A stretch of 64,000 nucleotides of DNA from Belnapia arida (GCF_016773205.1 NZ_JAETWB010000020.1:1-64000), one strand, 5' to 3'. Positions 51,779-61,931 are shown, counted from the stretch's first letter. Numbers and translations: made by a program. The notes: generated by a model from the sequence alone, not told the origin.

Positions 51779-52219
51779 ATGCGTCCCTTCCTGCCCGCCT
51801 TAGGCCTGCTGCTGCTGGCCGCCTGCGCCAACGAGACCGCCTTGCCAGAGGCGAGCTCGGTCACGACGCGCAACGCCTCGCCCCCGGCGCGGCCCGCGGC
51901 GCCGCCTTCGAAGGTGACGAGTTTCGACGGGCGCTGGGTCGGCACCATCACCCTCCAGCCGGACCGGACGCGGGAATGCCCACGGGCGCCCTCGGGCGAG
52001 CGGGAGATCACCGTCACGCAGGGGCAGGCGGTCTTCACCCTCAACCCGCAGATCCGCCAGAGCCAGAGCGGTTTCGTCAGCGCCGACGGCTCGATCCGCA
52101 TGGTGGATTCGCTCGACCGGACCATCGCCACCACGGGGCTCTTCGCCGATGGGGTGTTCCAGGGCGAGTACCGCAACGGGCTCTGCGCCTATGCGGTGCG
52201 AATGGTGAAGCGGAACTGA
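51779..52219 (+). CDS. Small putative lipoprotein
   Basis: 146 residues from the ATG at 51779, with GAGGA upstream. A short hydrophobic start ends in a lipobox (LLAAC). The remainder is beta-rich with two cysteines (ECPRAP and GLCAY) that may form a disulphide. I do not recognise the family. The WVGTITL and FVSADGSIRMVDS stretches suggest a small beta-barrel fold. Confidence 0.75.
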   Translation: MRPFLPALGLLLLAACANETALPEASSVTTRNASPPARPAAPPSKVTSFDGRWVGTITLQPDRTRECPRAPSGEREITVTQGQAVFTLNPQIRQSQSGFVSADGSIRMVDSLDRTIATTGLFADGVFQGEYRNGLCAYAVRMVKRN

Positions 52220-52225
52220 GCGCGG

Positions 52226-52669
52226 CTATTTCGGCCCGTTCTCCGCCGGCGGGGCGCAGCGCTCGATCCAGGCGGAGGCTCGGCGCAGCAGCACATGGGC
52301 GAAGCAGACCAGTGCGGTGAGGCCGAGCGCCATGCCGTAGTCGCCGAGCCCGGCCGCGGTGCCGATGGCGGCGACCGCCCAGAAGGTGGCGGCGGTGGAG
52401 AGGCCGCGCACCGCCATCCCATGGTGCAGGATGACGCCGGCGCCGAGGAATCCGACGCCCGTGGCGATGGCGCCGAGCGCCGGGGCAGGGTTGGCGCCGC
52501 CATGCTCGACCGCGATGCGGGCGAAGACGCAGGCCGCCGCCGCGACGATGGCGCAGGAACGGAGGCCGCCCGGATGGCGGCGCCACTCCCGCTCCGCCCC
52601 GATCAGCGCGCCGAGGCCGAAGGCGATGACGACGGCCAGCGCATTGGCGGGGAAATCGGCGGGCAGCAT
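52226..52669 (-). CDS. MgtC/SapB family membrane protein
   Basis: 147 residues with four hydrophobic helices. LGALIGAEREWRRHPGGLRS and the GVGFLGAGVIL segment mark the MgtC/SapB family. The short form here lacks the C-terminal cytoplasmic ACT-like domain of MgtC. Links to magnesium adaptation apply to the longer form. It starts 11 bases before the ychF stop on the same strand. Confidence 0.9.
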   Translation of the reverse strand: MLPADFPANALAVVIAFGLGALIGAEREWRRHPGGLRSCAIVAAAACVFARIAVEHGGANPAPALGAIATGVGFLGAGVILHHGMAVRGLSTAATFWAVAAIGTAAGLGDYGMALGLTALVCFAHVLLRRASAWIERCAPPAENGPK

Positions 52670-52680
52670 CCGCCGTGATG

Positions 52681-53775
52681 CTACACATTGAAGCGGAAGA
52701 GCAGGACGTCGCCGTCCTTCACCACGTACTCCTTGCCCTCGACGCGCATCTTGCCGGCTTCCTTGGCGCCCTGCTCGCCGCCGAGGGCGACGTAGTCGTC
52801 ATAGGCGATGGTCTCGCAGGCGATGAAGCCGCGCTCGAAGTCGCCATGGATGACGCCGGCGGCCTGCGGCGCCTTCATCCCCTTGGTGATGGTCCAGGCC
52901 CGCGTCTCCTTCGGGCCGACGGTGAAGTAGGTGAGCAGGCCGAGCAGGGCGTAGCCGGCACGGATGACGCGGTCGAGGCCGCCCTCGTGCAGGCCGAGGC
53001 TCTCGAGGAAGTCACCGCGGTCCTCCTGCGCCATCTGGCTGATCTCGGCCTCGATGGCGGCGGAGACGATCACCGCGCTGGCACCCTGCGCGCGGGCCAT
53101 GGCGAAGACCCGCTCCGACTGGGCGTTGCCGGCGGCGGCCGAGGCTTCCTCCACGTTGCAGACATAGAGCACCGGCTTGGTCGTCAGCAGCTGCAGCCGC
53201 TTCGCCGCCTCCTCCTCGCCCTTCGACACCGCGGTACGGGCCGGTTTGCCGTCCTGCAGGGCCTTCACGATGGGGTCGATCAGCGAGAGCTGCTGCGTCG
53301 CCTCCTTGTCGCCGTTGCGGGCACGCTTCTGCAGCCCGACCTGGCGCTTCTCGAGGCCGTCGAGGTCGGCGAGCATCAGCTCGGTCTCGACCGTCTCGGC
53401 GTCGCGCACCGGGTCGACGCTGCCCTCGACATGGGTGATGTCGCCATCCTCGAAGCAGCGGAGGACGTGGACGATGGCATCCACCTCGCGGATGTTGGCG
53501 AGGAACTGGTTGCCGAGGCCCTCGCCCTTGGAGGCGCCGCGGACCAGGCCGGCGATGTCGACGAACTCGAGCGTCGTGGGGACGATCTTCTGGCTCTTGC
53601 CGATCTTCGCCAGGGCCTGCAGGCGCGGGTCGGGCACGCCGACGCGGCCGACATTCGGCTCGATGGTGCAGAAGGGGTAGTTCGCGGCCTGGGCGGCGGC
53701 GGTCTCGGTCAGGGCGTTGAAGAGCGTGGACTTGCCGACATTGGGCAGGCCGACGATGCCGCAGTTGAAACCCAT
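52681..53775 (-). CDS. ychF: Redox-regulated ATPase YchF (Obg family)
   Basis: 364 residues. G1 ([14 protein letters not shown]) and the DIAGLV G3 motif are clear. G4 is the YchF-type variant (NVEE) that favours ATP over GTP. The C-terminal TGS domain is present. It binds ribosomes and takes part in stress responses. It is the last essential-type gene of the rplY-pth-ychF block. Confidence 0.96.
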   Translation of the reverse strand: MGFNCGIVGLPNVGKSTLFNALTETAAAQAANYPFCTIEPNVGRVGVPDPRLQALAKIGKSQKIVPTTLEFVDIAGLVRGASKGEGLGNQFLANIREVDAIVHVLRCFEDGDITHVEGSVDPVRDAETVETELMLADLDGLEKRQVGLQKRARNGDKEATQQLSLIDPIVKALQDGKPARTAVSKGEEEAAKRLQLLTTKPVLYVCNVEEASAAAGNAQSERVFAMARAQGASAVIVSAAIEAEISQMAQEDRGDFLESLGLHEGGLDRVIRAGYALLGLLTYFTVGPKETRAWTITKGMKAPQAAGVIHGDFERGFIACETIAYDDYVALGGEQGAKEAGKMRVEGKEYVVKDGDVLLFRFNV

Positions 53776-53784
53776 GATGAACTC

Positions 53785-54243
53785 CTAGGCGGCGAGGGCT
53801 TGGGCCAGCGCCTCGGCGATGGTGGCGGCGGCGATGCGGGCGGCGCCGTCATCGGTGGCGAGGGACAGGGCGGCGGCGCGGATCGGCGGCGCCAGCAGGG
53901 CGGGGGCCGCGCCGGCGCGGCGGGCGGCGGCGGCGATGGCCTCGGCGGGATCGCCGCCGGGGGCGACGAGATTGGCGGCCTCCAGCAGGAGCGCGGCCTT
54001 CAGTGCGGCCTCGCCGGCGGCGGCCATGGCGAGGCGCTGGCGGCGGATGTCGGAGAGCGGGCCGCCCATCGGGTCGCCGGGCGTCACCGCCGCGGCGCTG
54101 CGGAGCGCGGCGGCGGCGGCGGCCAGGGCGCCGGCCTCGCGCACCATGGCCGCGGCCAGCGCCGCGGCGCCGTTGGCGACATCCTCGGGCCCGGGGCCGC
54201 CCATCATCCCGGCAGCGAAGTCGGCCTCGTCCTCGGGCTGCAT
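53785..54243 (-). CDS. Alanine-rich helical protein of unknown function
   Basis: 152 residues, more than a third alanine, with no membrane segment and no named motif. It starts in a TGATG overlap with the pth stop and ends 9 bases before the ychF start, so it is translationally coupled into this housekeeping block. The composition is typical of helical bundles and could also arise by chance in GC-rich DNA, but the coupled position favours a real gene. Confidence 0.6.
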   Translation of the reverse strand: MQPEDEADFAAGMMGGPGPEDVANGAAALAAAMVREAGALAAAAAALRSAAAVTPGDPMGGPLSDIRRQRLAMAAAGEAALKAALLLEAANLVAPGGDPAEAIAAAARRAGAAPALLAPPIRAAALSLATDDGAARIAAATIAEALAQALAA

Positions 54244-54818
54244 CAGCGCGTCTCCTGGGTCAGCAGGGCGATGCGGGTCATGGCTTCCTCCGGCTTGCCG
54301 GCGGCGAGCAGGGGCGCGACATCGGCCACCGCATCGAGCAGCGGCTCCAGCCAGGTGTCGACCTTGGCGAAATTGCCGAGCACATGGCCCGTCACGCGGT
54401 CCTTGTGGCCGGGATGGCCGATGCCGAGGCGGACGCGCCAGAAATCCGGCGTGCCGAGCGCGCGCTGCATGTCGCGCAGGCCGTTATGGCCGGCGGCGCC
54501 GCCGCCACGCTTCACCCGCACCTTGCCGGGGGCGAGGTCGAGCTCGTCATGGAAGGCCCAGATGTCCCCGGGCGCGATCTTGTGGAAGCCGGCGGCGGGC
54601 TGCACGGAATCGCCCGAGCCGTTCATGTAGGTCTGCGGCTTGAGGGCGAGGACCTTCACGCCCGCGATGCTGCCCTCGGCGACGAGGCCCTTGTAGCGGC
54701 TGCGCCAGGGGGAGAAGCCATGGCGCCGGGCGATCGCGTCCAGCGCCATGAAGCCGATGTTGTGGCGATGCCGCGCCTGGGAGGGCTCGGGATTGCCCAG
54801 GCCAACCCAGAGCAGCAT
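54243..54818 (-). CDS. pth: Peptidyl-tRNA hydrolase
   Basis: 191 residues. The active-site residues correspond to Asn9, His19 and Asp90 (E. coli N10, H20, D93), in [15 protein letters not shown] and FHDELDL. It recycles peptidyl-tRNA released from stalled ribosomes. The ATG at 54818 starts the family match. It follows rplY by 24 bases. Confidence 0.96.
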   Translation of the reverse strand: MLLWVGLGNPEPSQARHRHNIGFMALDAIARRHGFSPWRSRYKGLVAEGSIAGVKVLALKPQTYMNGSGDSVQPAAGFHKIAPGDIWAFHDELDLAPGKVRVKRGGGAAGHNGLRDMQRALGTPDFWRVRLGIGHPGHKDRVTGHVLGNFAKVDTWLEPLLDAVADVAPLLAAGKPEEAMTRIALLTQETR

Positions 54819-54842
54819 CGCCTGCAGTCCTTACCCTTGGCC

Positions 54843-55532
54843 TTACTTCTTCTTGGCGGGCGCCTTGGCGGCAGCCGGGGCGGCAGCGGCACCACCCTTG
54901 GCGGCCTTGCCCTTCGGCGCCGTCTCGGTGGCGGGGGCGGCGACCGGGGCGATCACCTCCTCCACCACGGTCGGGGCGGCGATGGTCGCCACCACGAAGT
55001 CGCGGTCGAGGACGGCCTGGGTGCCGAAGCTGTCCTGCACGGCGGACCAGCGCAGGCTGTCGCCGATGCCGGCCTCGGCCAGGTCGATCTGGAAGGCTTC
55101 CGGCACGGCGTCCGGATCGGCCAGCACCTCAACCTCGCGGCGGACGAGGTTCAGCACGCCGCCGGCCTTGAGGCCGGGGCAGGTGTCCTCGTTCAGGAAG
55201 GCGACCGGCACGCGGACGCGGATGCGCTGGCCGGCGGCGAGGCGCTGGAAGTCGACATGGATCGGCCGGTCGGTGACCGGGTGGAACTGGATGTCGCGCA
55301 TCAGTGTGCGCTCCGTCCCGCCGCCCTTGACCGCGACCTCGTACAGGTGGCTCTGCCAGCCGCCCTTGTGCAATTCCTTCATCACGTCACGCGGGTCGAG
55401 GGCGATCAGCGTCGCCTCCTGCTTCGCGCCGTAGATGACTGCGGGGACAAGACCCCCCCTCCGAGTTGCGCGCGCCGCCCCCTTACCGGCCTGCTCACGC
55501 GCCTCGGCCTCGATCCGGATGGTTTGGACCAT
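54843..55532 (-). CDS. rplY: 50S ribosomal protein L25 (CTC form)
   Basis: 229 residues, the long form with an L25 N-domain that binds 5S rRNA and a C-terminal CTC extension. The C-terminal 40 residues are Ala/Lys/Pro-rich (KAAKGGAAAAPAAAKAPAKKK), likely disordered. ATG at 55532 starts the VQTIRIEAEAREQAGKGAAR segment. It heads the rplY-pth-unknown-ychF transcript. In many alphaproteobacteria prs sits immediately upstream; here it is 5 kb away. Confidence 0.96.
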   Translation of the reverse strand: MVQTIRIEAEAREQAGKGAARATRRGGLVPAVIYGAKQEATLIALDPRDVMKELHKGGWQSHLYEVAVKGGGTERTLMRDIQFHPVTDRPIHVDFQRLAAGQRIRVRVPVAFLNEDTCPGLKAGGVLNLVRREVEVLADPDAVPEAFQIDLAEAGIGDSLRWSAVQDSFGTQAVLDRDFVVATIAAPTVVEEVIAPVAAPATETAPKGKAAKGGAAAAPAAAKAPAKKK

Positions 55533-55759
55533 GGTCGGTGCTCCGTATGCTCAGGATATGGACCCGGCGCGGGGCCGATCGCCCAACGCCAAGTGCGCGG
55601 GCCTCCAGGGGTGCCCGCGACGGAGCGGGCCTTAGCGGATCGAAGGGCCGGGCGCAACTGCGTCAAGGTGGTGACGGCGCATCGGCTTCGTGATGACCGG
55701 GACGCGGGCGCAACAGGCTGTGGCTTGACCGGTCCGGTGCGGACGGAGAGCGTTCCGGG

Positions 55760-58381
55760 ATGGAAGGCTTCCTGATTCTGCTCGTGCTCGGCTTCTTTGT
55801 GGGCTGGGGGCTCGGTATCGCGGGGTATCGCAAGACGAGCGCGCTGCAACGGCGTGTCGTGGCGCTGGAGGAGGCGATGCGGACCGGGGCGCCGCTTGCC
55901 GCGCCGGCGCCACGGCCGCCCTCGCCCTGGGACAGGCCCGCCGAGGCGCCGGCGCCGCAGCCCATGGAGGAGGTACCGCCCGCGCCGGAGCCTGTGGCGG
56001 AGCCGGAGCCGGCCGCGGCGCCGGAGCCAAAGCCCCCGCGGCCGGGCATCGAGGAGTTGCTGACCCTTCGCTGGGGTGTCTGGCTCGGCTCCGCGGCGCT
56101 GCTTCTGGCCGGCGTCTTCCTGGTGCGGACGGCGGTGGAGGAGGGCTGGCTTGGGCCGGGGCCGCGCTGCGTGCTGGCTGGGCTGCTCGGCCTGGCGCTG
56201 ATCGGCGGCGCGGCCTGGCTGCGGCGGCGGCCGGCCGAGGAGCGGCCGGGCCTCCCCTGGCCGGACCAGGCGCCGGCGGCGCTGGCGGCGGGCGGACTCG
56301 CCATCCTCTTCGGCGCCGCCTATGCGGCGGGGCCGATGTATGGGCTGCTCGCGCCGCTGCCCGGCTTCGGGCTGCTGGCGGCGGTGGCGTTGGGGGGGAT
56401 CGCGCTGGCGCTGGTCTTCGGGCCGGTGGTGGCGGCGATCGGCATCGCCGGCGCCTATGGGACGCCGGCATTGGTGGAGACGCAGGACCCGTCGCTGCCG
56501 GGGCTCTTCCTCTACCTGCTGGCGGTGACGGTGGCGGCGCTCGGCGTGCTGCGGCAGGTGGGCGCGGCCTGGCTCGGCTGGTGCGCGGCCGTCGCATCGG
56601 CGGCCTGGGTGCTGGTCGGCGGGATGATCGCCGGCAATACGGGGGCGGTCTGGGCCCCTGCCCTGTTCGCGCCCGTGGCGGCGGCGCTGCATGTCGGGCT
56701 GCTGCCGGGGGCGGCGCTGGACAGCGGCGCCGGGCGGCGGCTGGCGCTGCTGCCCTTCGCCCTGCTGGCGGCGGCAGGGCTCGTCTTGGTGCCGGGGGCC
56801 ACGGGCCTCGGGCCGGCAACCGGGGTGCTGCTGTTCTCCGTGGTCGGGCTGGCGGCGGCGGCGCGGGAGGGGCGGCTGATGCCCCTGCCCTTCCTCGCCG
56901 CGCTGGTGGGACTGTTGATGCTGCTCAGCTGGACCATCCCCGCATGGCTGGCGCCGGAGGAGGCGGTGACCATCGACGGGGTGGTGCAGGCGCTGCTGCC
57001 GACGCGCCCCTGGCCGCCGGAGGCCTTGCTGCCCTTCCTCGGCGCGGCAGCGGCGCTGGCCGCGATGCATGGGTTGATGGGCGCTTGGCGGGAGCGGCGC
57101 GGCGTGCGGCCTATCGCCTGGGCGGCGCTGCCGGCGGCCGTGCCGGTGCTGGTGCTGCTGGTCGCCTATGCGCGGGTGCGGGGCTTCGCGCTGGATGGGC
57201 GCTGGGCGCTGGCGGCGCTCGCCCTGGCGGCGGCCTCGACGGGGCTTGCCGGGCTGGCGGCGCGCGAGGGCGCGGTGCAGCGCGCAGGCGCCCATGCGGC
57301 CGGGGCGATGGCGGCGCTGGCGCTCGGCGCGGCGATGGTGCTTACCGACCAATGGCTGACGCTTGCCGTCGCGCTCTTCCTGCCGCCGCTCGCCTGGGTC
57401 GAGGGCCGGAGCGGGCTCGATCCGCTGCGCCGTGTGGCGATGGCCGTCGCGGGCGTGGTTCTGGTGCGGCTGCTGCTCAACTGGCATGTCGCCGAGTATC
57501 CGGTCGGGACGACGCCGGTGCTGAACGGGCTGCTGCCGGCCTATGGCGTGCCGGCCGCCTGCTTCGCACTGGCGGCGGCGATGTTCCGCCGGCGGCGGGA
57601 CGATGCGCTGGTGGGCGTCCTGGAGGCGGGGGCGCTCGCCTTCCTCACCGTGCTGGTGCTGCTCGAGATCCGCCATGGGATGACGGGAGGCGACTGGGCC
57701 GGGGGCGCGGAGTGGAGCCTCGCCGAGGCGGGGCTGCAGCTCAGCGCGCTGGCGCTGCTGGCGAGCCTCACGCGCTGGCTGGAGCGGCGGCTCGGCGGAC
57801 GGCCGGTGCTCGGCTGGGGGTGGCGGCTGCTCTTCCTCGGCGTGGTGGGGTTCGGCACCGGGCTGGTGCTGGACAACCCGGCCATCGATGCCTGGGGCGA
57901 CCTGCTGCCGGTGCCGGTCTTCAACGAGCTGGCTCTTGCCTATCTGGTGCCGGCGGCGCTGGCGGGGCTGGCGGTGCGGGGGCTGGCGCCGCGCTGGATC
58001 GCGCGGCTGCTGGCGCTCTACGCCCTGGCCGCGGGCTTCGCCTGGGTGACGCTGGAGGTGCGGCACCGCTTCCACCCCACGGCGATGCCGCTCTGGCTCG
58101 GCGATGTCGATGGCTCGGAACTCTATGCCTACAGCATCGCCTGGCTCGGCTTCGGCGCGGCGCTGCTGGCGCTCGGCATAAGGCAGGGGGTGGCATCGCT
58201 GCGGCTGGCGGCGCTCGGGGTGATCGGCCTGACCATCCTCAAGGCCTTCTTCATCGACATGGCCGAGCTCGAGGGGCTGTGGCGGGTGCTCAGCTTCCTC
58301 GGGCTCGGCCTGGCGCTGATCGCGCTGGGCGCAGTCTACCGGCGGTTCGTGGTCACTCCGGCGCCAGCTCCGCCGGGGTGA
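55760..58381 (+). CDS. DUF2339 polytopic membrane protein
   Basis: 873 residues. One N-terminal helix, then a charged coil and a Pro/Ala/Glu-rich linker to about residue 95, then over 20 hydrophobic helices. This is the DUF2339 architecture, a large family of unknown function. Its last 29 bases overlap the convergent phosphatase gene. The start ATG follows a weak site (CCGGGATGG). Confidence 0.88.
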   Translation: MEGFLILLVLGFFVGWGLGIAGYRKTSALQRRVVALEEAMRTGAPLAAPAPRPPSPWDRPAEAPAPQPMEEVPPAPEPVAEPEPAAAPEPKPPRPGIEELLTLRWGVWLGSAALLLAGVFLVRTAVEEGWLGPGPRCVLAGLLGLALIGGAAWLRRRPAEERPGLPWPDQAPAALAAGGLAILFGAAYAAGPMYGLLAPLPGFGLLAAVALGGIALALVFGPVVAAIGIAGAYGTPALVETQDPSLPGLFLYLLAVTVAALGVLRQVGAAWLGWCAAVASAAWVLVGGMIAGNTGAVWAPALFAPVAAALHVGLLPGAALDSGAGRRLALLPFALLAAAGLVLVPGATGLGPATGVLLFSVVGLAAAAREGRLMPLPFLAALVGLLMLLSWTIPAWLAPEEAVTIDGVVQALLPTRPWPPEALLPFLGAAAALAAMHGLMGAWRERRGVRPIAWAALPAAVPVLVLLVAYARVRGFALDGRWALAALALAAASTGLAGLAAREGAVQRAGAHAAGAMAALALGAAMVLTDQWLTLAVALFLPPLAWVEGRSGLDPLRRVAMAVAGVVLVRLLLNWHVAEYPVGTTPVLNGLLPAYGVPAACFALAAAMFRRRRDDALVGVLEAGALAFLTVLVLLEIRHGMTGGDWAGGAEWSLAEAGLQLSALALLASLTRWLERRLGGRPVLGWGWRLLFLGVVGFGTGLVLDNPAIDAWGDLLPVPVFNELALAYLVPAALAGLAVRGLAPRWIARLLALYALAAGFAWVTLEVRHRFHPTAMPLWLGDVDGSELYAYSIAWLGFGAALLALGIRQGVASLRLAALGVIGLTILKAFFIDMAELEGLWRVLSFLGLGLALIALGAVYRRFVVTPAPAPPG

Positions 58382-58946
58382 CGGCCCACTTGCTGCCGCC
58401 ATCCGTGGGCGGCTCGCAGCGGATGGGCAGCGCGTTCGGCGTCCGCACATTCGGCTCATGCCCGAAGGCGAGGCGCAGCGCGCGGAACAGGGCGCCATGG
58501 GCGACGACCAGCACCGGGCTGGGCCTGGCCGTCGCGCGGTTGATGGCGTCGACGGCGCGGGCCAACAACGCGTCGAAGGGCTCGGCGCGGGCCGGGGTGT
58601 AGTGGCCGGCGATCCAGTCGTCGTACCAGTCCCCCATCGGCTGGCCTTCCTGCTCGCCGAAGTTGACCTCCTGCAGCCTTTCGTCGAACTCGACCGGCAG
58701 GCCGAGCGCCTCGGCGGCGATCTCGGCCGTCACCTTCGCGCGGACCAGGGGCGAGGCGACGACGGTGGCGATGCCGCCGATCGCCGCCAACGTCTTCGCC
58801 GCGCGCCGGGCCTGGGCCAGGCCGACGCCGTTCAGCGGGATGTCGGTGCGGCCCTGGGACCGCCCCTCCGCATTCCAGTCCGTCTCGCCATGGCGGAGGA
58901 ACCAGAAGGGGATGCGGTTGAGGCTCGCCACCATGTCCCTTGGCAT
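58353..58946 (-). CDS. Histidine phosphatase family protein
   Basis: 197 residues from the ATG at 58946 (MPRDMVAS) or a second at 58934. LRHGETDWNAEGRSQGRTDIPL is the catalytic RHG motif, with Arg and His binding the phosphate. Later GALFRA supplies the second histidine (AHGALF). Phosphoglycerate-mutase-like; the substrate is unknown. It starts two bases after the GST stop and ends inside the DUF2339 gene's 3' end. Confidence 0.92.
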   Translation of the reverse strand: MPRDMVASLNRIPFWFLRHGETDWNAEGRSQGRTDIPLNGVGLAQARRAAKTLAAIGGIATVVASPLVRAKVTAEIAAEALGLPVEFDERLQEVNFGEQEGQPMGDWYDDWIAGHYTPARAEPFDALLARAVDAINRATARPSPVLVVAHGALFRALRLAFGHEPNVRTPNALPIRCEPPTDGGSKWAVTPAELAPE

Positions 58947-58948
58947 GC

Positions 58949-59566
58949 TCAGGCGAAGCCTTCGGCGGCCATGGTGCGCTGCACAGAGGGGCGGGCCTTC
59001 ATCCGCTCGTAATGCGCGGCGACGTTCGGCGGCAAGGTCTTGTTGAGCCGCGCGGACCACCAGAAGGAGACGTAGAAGAGCGCGCTGTCGGCGAAGGAGA
59101 ACTCGCCGAGCAGGTAGTTCTTGCCGGCCAGCGCCTTGTCGAAGAGGCCTAAGCCCTTCTCGAAGATCTCGGCGCCGCGGGCCTTCACCGCCTCGTGGTC
59201 CGCCTCGTTCGGGGCGAAGTTGGCGGGGCGGAACATGCGCGAGAAGCCCTGCATGTGCAGCGTCGCCACGGCGTAGTCGGTGTATTCCAGCGCCTTGGCC
59301 AGGCCCTCGGCATCCTTCGGCAGGAGCTTCGCCTCGGGGAAGCTGCTGGCGAGCCAGAGGGCGATGGCGGGATACTCGGTCAGCACCGAGCCGTCGTCGC
59401 GCACCAGGGTCGGCACCTTGGACTTCGGGTTGATGCTGGTGAACTCGGGCTTGAACTGGGCGCCTTCCTTGGTGTTCAGCAGCGCCGCCTCGTAGGGCTT
59501 GCCGATCTCCTCCAACAGCACATGGATACCGATGGAGCAGGCGCCGGGGGCGTAGTAGAGCTTCAT
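58949..59566 (-). CDS. Beta-class-like glutathione S-transferase
   Basis: 205 residues. The N-terminal MKLYYAPGACSIGIHVLLEE has Cys10, the beta-class active-site residue, followed by KVPTLVRDDGSVLTEYPAIA. The helical C-domain is normal. It likely conjugates glutathione or reduces disulphides. It precedes the phosphatase gene on the same strand with a two-base gap. Confidence 0.95.
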   Translation of the reverse strand: MKLYYAPGACSIGIHVLLEEIGKPYEAALLNTKEGAQFKPEFTSINPKSKVPTLVRDDGSVLTEYPAIALWLASSFPEAKLLPKDAEGLAKALEYTDYAVATLHMQGFSRMFRPANFAPNEADHEAVKARGAEIFEKGLGLFDKALAGKNYLLGEFSFADSALFYVSFWWSARLNKTLPPNVAAHYERMKARPSVQRTMAAEGFA

Positions 59567-59707
59567 GGGGGGTTCCTCCGCATTCGTGTCGGCGGCAGAT
59601 GAGCCGAGGCACGGGCGCGCGGCAAGGGGGATTCGGGGTGGGTTCAGGCCACCGGAGTGTTACGCTATGGTGGCACGCCAGACCCCAGCCACAACGGAAC
59701 GGGCGCA

Positions 59708-60805
59708 ATGCCATCCTCTCCTGAGACCACCATCAGCGTCACCCGCACCAGGACGCCGCAGCGCCGTCCGGAGGATGCCTCCCTCTCCTTCGGCAAGGTC
59801 TTCACCGACCATATGTTCCTGATGGAATACGAGGAAGGGCGCGGCTGGCACAGCCCGCGCGTCGTCCCCTACGGCCCGCTGACGCTGGACCCGGCCACCT
59901 CCGTGCTGCATTACGGCCAGGCGGTGTTCGACGGGCTGAAGGCCTTCCGCGGGGCGGACGGGCAGGTGCGGCTGTTCCGGGCGCAGCGGCATGCCGAGCG
60001 CCTCAACCGCTCCTGCGCGGCGCTCTGCATCCCGGAGATGGATGCCGGCCTCATCCGCCGCAGCTTCGAGGCGATCGTCGCCGCCGACCATGACTGGGTT
60101 CCCCGCAGCCCCGGCACCTCGCTCTACATCCGCCCGACGGTGGTGGCGACGGAGGTGATGCTCGGCGTGCATCCGGCGCACCGCTACACCTACTTCGTCA
60201 TCTGCTCGCCGGTCGGCTCCTACTACAAGGAGGGGGTGAAGCCGGTGCGCATCCTGGCGACGGACAAGTACGTCCGTGCCGTGCAGGGCGGGCTCGGCGA
60301 GGCAAAGACGGCGGCCAACTACGCCGCCTCGCTCTCGGCGCAGCGCGATGCGGAGCGGCAGGGCTATACCCAGGTGCTCTGGCTGGACGCGATCGAGCGG
60401 CGCTGGATCGACGAGGTCGGCACCATGAACATCATGCTGCGCATCGGCGACGAGGTGATCACCCCGCCGCTCGGCGGAACCATCCTCGATGGCGTCACGC
60501 GGAACTCGGCGCTGACGCTGATGCGCGACTGGGGCCTCACCGTCTCCGAGCGGCGCATCTCCATCGAGGAGGTGATGCGGGCCGGACAGGACGGCTCGCT
60601 GCGCGAGATGTGGGGCACGGGGACGGCTGCCGTGGTCTCGCCGGTGGGCGAGCTGGGCTACAAGGACCAGCGGATCGTCATCGGCGGCGGGCAGACGGGC
60701 GAGCTGACGCAGCGGCTCTATGACGCCATCACCGCCATCCAGTATAGCCGTGCCGAGGATCCGCATGGCTGGACCAGCGCGGTGGAGGCGCCCGTCACGG
60801 CCTGA
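59708..60805 (+). CDS. ilvE: Branched-chain amino-acid aminotransferase (BCAT, class IV PLP)
   Basis: 365 residues, the long BCAT form. The PLP lysine is Lys200 in GEAKTAANYA. HYGQAVFDGLKAFRG and VGTMNIM are also typical. It interconverts leucine, isoleucine and valine with their oxo-acids. The start ATG at 59708 is preferred over a longer frame. It ends at a hairpin shared with the convergent prs gene. Confidence 0.93.
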   Translation: MPSSPETTISVTRTRTPQRRPEDASLSFGKVFTDHMFLMEYEEGRGWHSPRVVPYGPLTLDPATSVLHYGQAVFDGLKAFRGADGQVRLFRAQRHAERLNRSCAALCIPEMDAGLIRRSFEAIVAADHDWVPRSPGTSLYIRPTVVATEVMLGVHPAHRYTYFVICSPVGSYYKEGVKPVRILATDKYVRAVQGGLGEAKTAANYAASLSAQRDAERQGYTQVLWLDAIERRWIDEVGTMNIMLRIGDEVITPPLGGTILDGVTRNSALTLMRDWGLTVSERRISIEEVMRAGQDGSLREMWGTGTAAVVSPVGELGYKDQRIVIGGGQTGELTQRLYDAITAIQYSRAEDPHGWTSAVEAPVTA

Positions 60806-60812
60806 GGCCAGG

Positions 60813-60836
60813 CCGGGGCCCTGCCAAGGGCCCCGG
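60813..60836. terminator. Bidirectional 10-bp hairpin between ilvE and prs
   Basis: CCGGGGCCCT (60813-60822) and AGGGCCCCGG (60827-60836) pair perfectly around GCCA. It lies between two convergent genes and can terminate both. The stem is GC-rich; no long T run follows. Confidence 0.7.
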
Positions 60837-60841
60837 TCAGC

Positions 60842-61774
60842 TCAGTTGAAGAGGGAGGAGACCGAGCTCTCTTCCGAGATGCGGCGCATCGCCTCGGCCA
60901 GCAGCGGTGCGATGGTCACCTGGCGGATGTTGGAGGAGACGCGCACCGCCTCCGTCGCCAGGATGCTGTCCGTCACCGTCATGTTCTCGATCGGCGAGGC
61001 GCCGACGCGCGCCACCGCGCCGCCCGAGAAGACGCCGTGCGTCACATAGACCGAGACGCCGGAGGCGCCATTCTTGATCAGCGCCTCGGCGGCGTTGCAG
61101 AGCGTGCCGCCCGAATCGACGATGTCGTCGACCAGGATGCAGTGGCGGCCCTCGACCTCGCCGATCACGTTCATCACCTCGGAGACGCCGGCCCGGGGGC
61201 GGCGCTTGTCGATGATGGCGAGATCGGTGTTGAGGCGCGACGCCATGGCGCGGGCGCGAACCACGCCGCCGACATCGGGGGAGACGACCATGAGGTCGCG
61301 GCCCTTGTAGCGCTCCATGATGTCGCGCGAGAAGAGCGGCGCCGAGAACAGGTTGTCGACGGGGATGTCGAAGAAGCCCTGGATCTGCGCGGCGTGGAGA
61401 TCCATCGTCAGCACGCGGTTGGCGCCGGCCGCGGTGATGATGTTGGCGCAGAGCTTGGCCGAGATCGGGGTGCGGGAGCCGGATTTCCGGTCCTGCCGGG
61501 CGTAGCCGAAATAGGGGATCACGGCGGTGACGCGGCGGGCGCTGGCGCGGCGCAGCGCGTCGAGCGTGATCAGCAGCTCCATCAGGTTGTCGTTCGCCGG
61601 GTAGCAGGTGCTCTGCACCACGAAGACGTCCTCGCCGCGGACATTCTCGTTGATTTCGACGAAGACCTCCATGTCGGCGAAGCGGCGGATGGAGGCGCTG
61701 GTGAGCGGCAGGCCGAGCGAGGCGGCCACCGCCTCGGCCAACGGGCGGTTGCTGTTGCAGGCGACGATCTTCAT
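60842..61774 (-). CDS. prs: Ribose-phosphate pyrophosphokinase
   Basis: 310 residues, class I. The catalytic loop DKRRPRAG and the PRPP-binding [10 protein letters not shown] are intact. It makes PRPP for purines, pyrimidines, histidine and NAD. ATG at 61774. The 219-base gap upstream also holds the fliF promoter. The open frame runs far upstream of this ATG but without similarity. Confidence 0.97.
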   Translation of the reverse strand: MKIVACNSNRPLAEAVAASLGLPLTSASIRRFADMEVFVEINENVRGEDVFVVQSTCYPANDNLMELLITLDALRRASARRVTAVIPYFGYARQDRKSGSRTPISAKLCANIITAAGANRVLTMDLHAAQIQGFFDIPVDNLFSAPLFSRDIMERYKGRDLMVVSPDVGGVVRARAMASRLNTDLAIIDKRRPRAGVSEVMNVIGEVEGRHCILVDDIVDSGGTLCNAAEALIKNGASGVSVYVTHGVFSGGAVARVGASPIENMTVTDSILATEAVRVSSNIRQVTIAPLLAEAMRRISEESSVSSLFN

Positions 61775-61931
61775 GCCCGGCCGGACCCCTGTCTGTGTGC
61801 CGCCCGTGCCCTTGCGGCGGGCGGGCGGGAGATACCAAGCGGGAGGAGGCGTGTAAATCGCCATGCTCCGCCCAGGTGACATGGCAGGGACGTTTCCATG
61901 ACAGGCGGCCGGGGATAAGCCGGGAGCGTTC

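Noticed and set aside
55406-58498. A 1030-residue minus-strand frame over the DUF2339 gene
   Set aside because: Its product is mostly Arg, Gln, Pro and His. The opposite strand encodes a convincing membrane protein.
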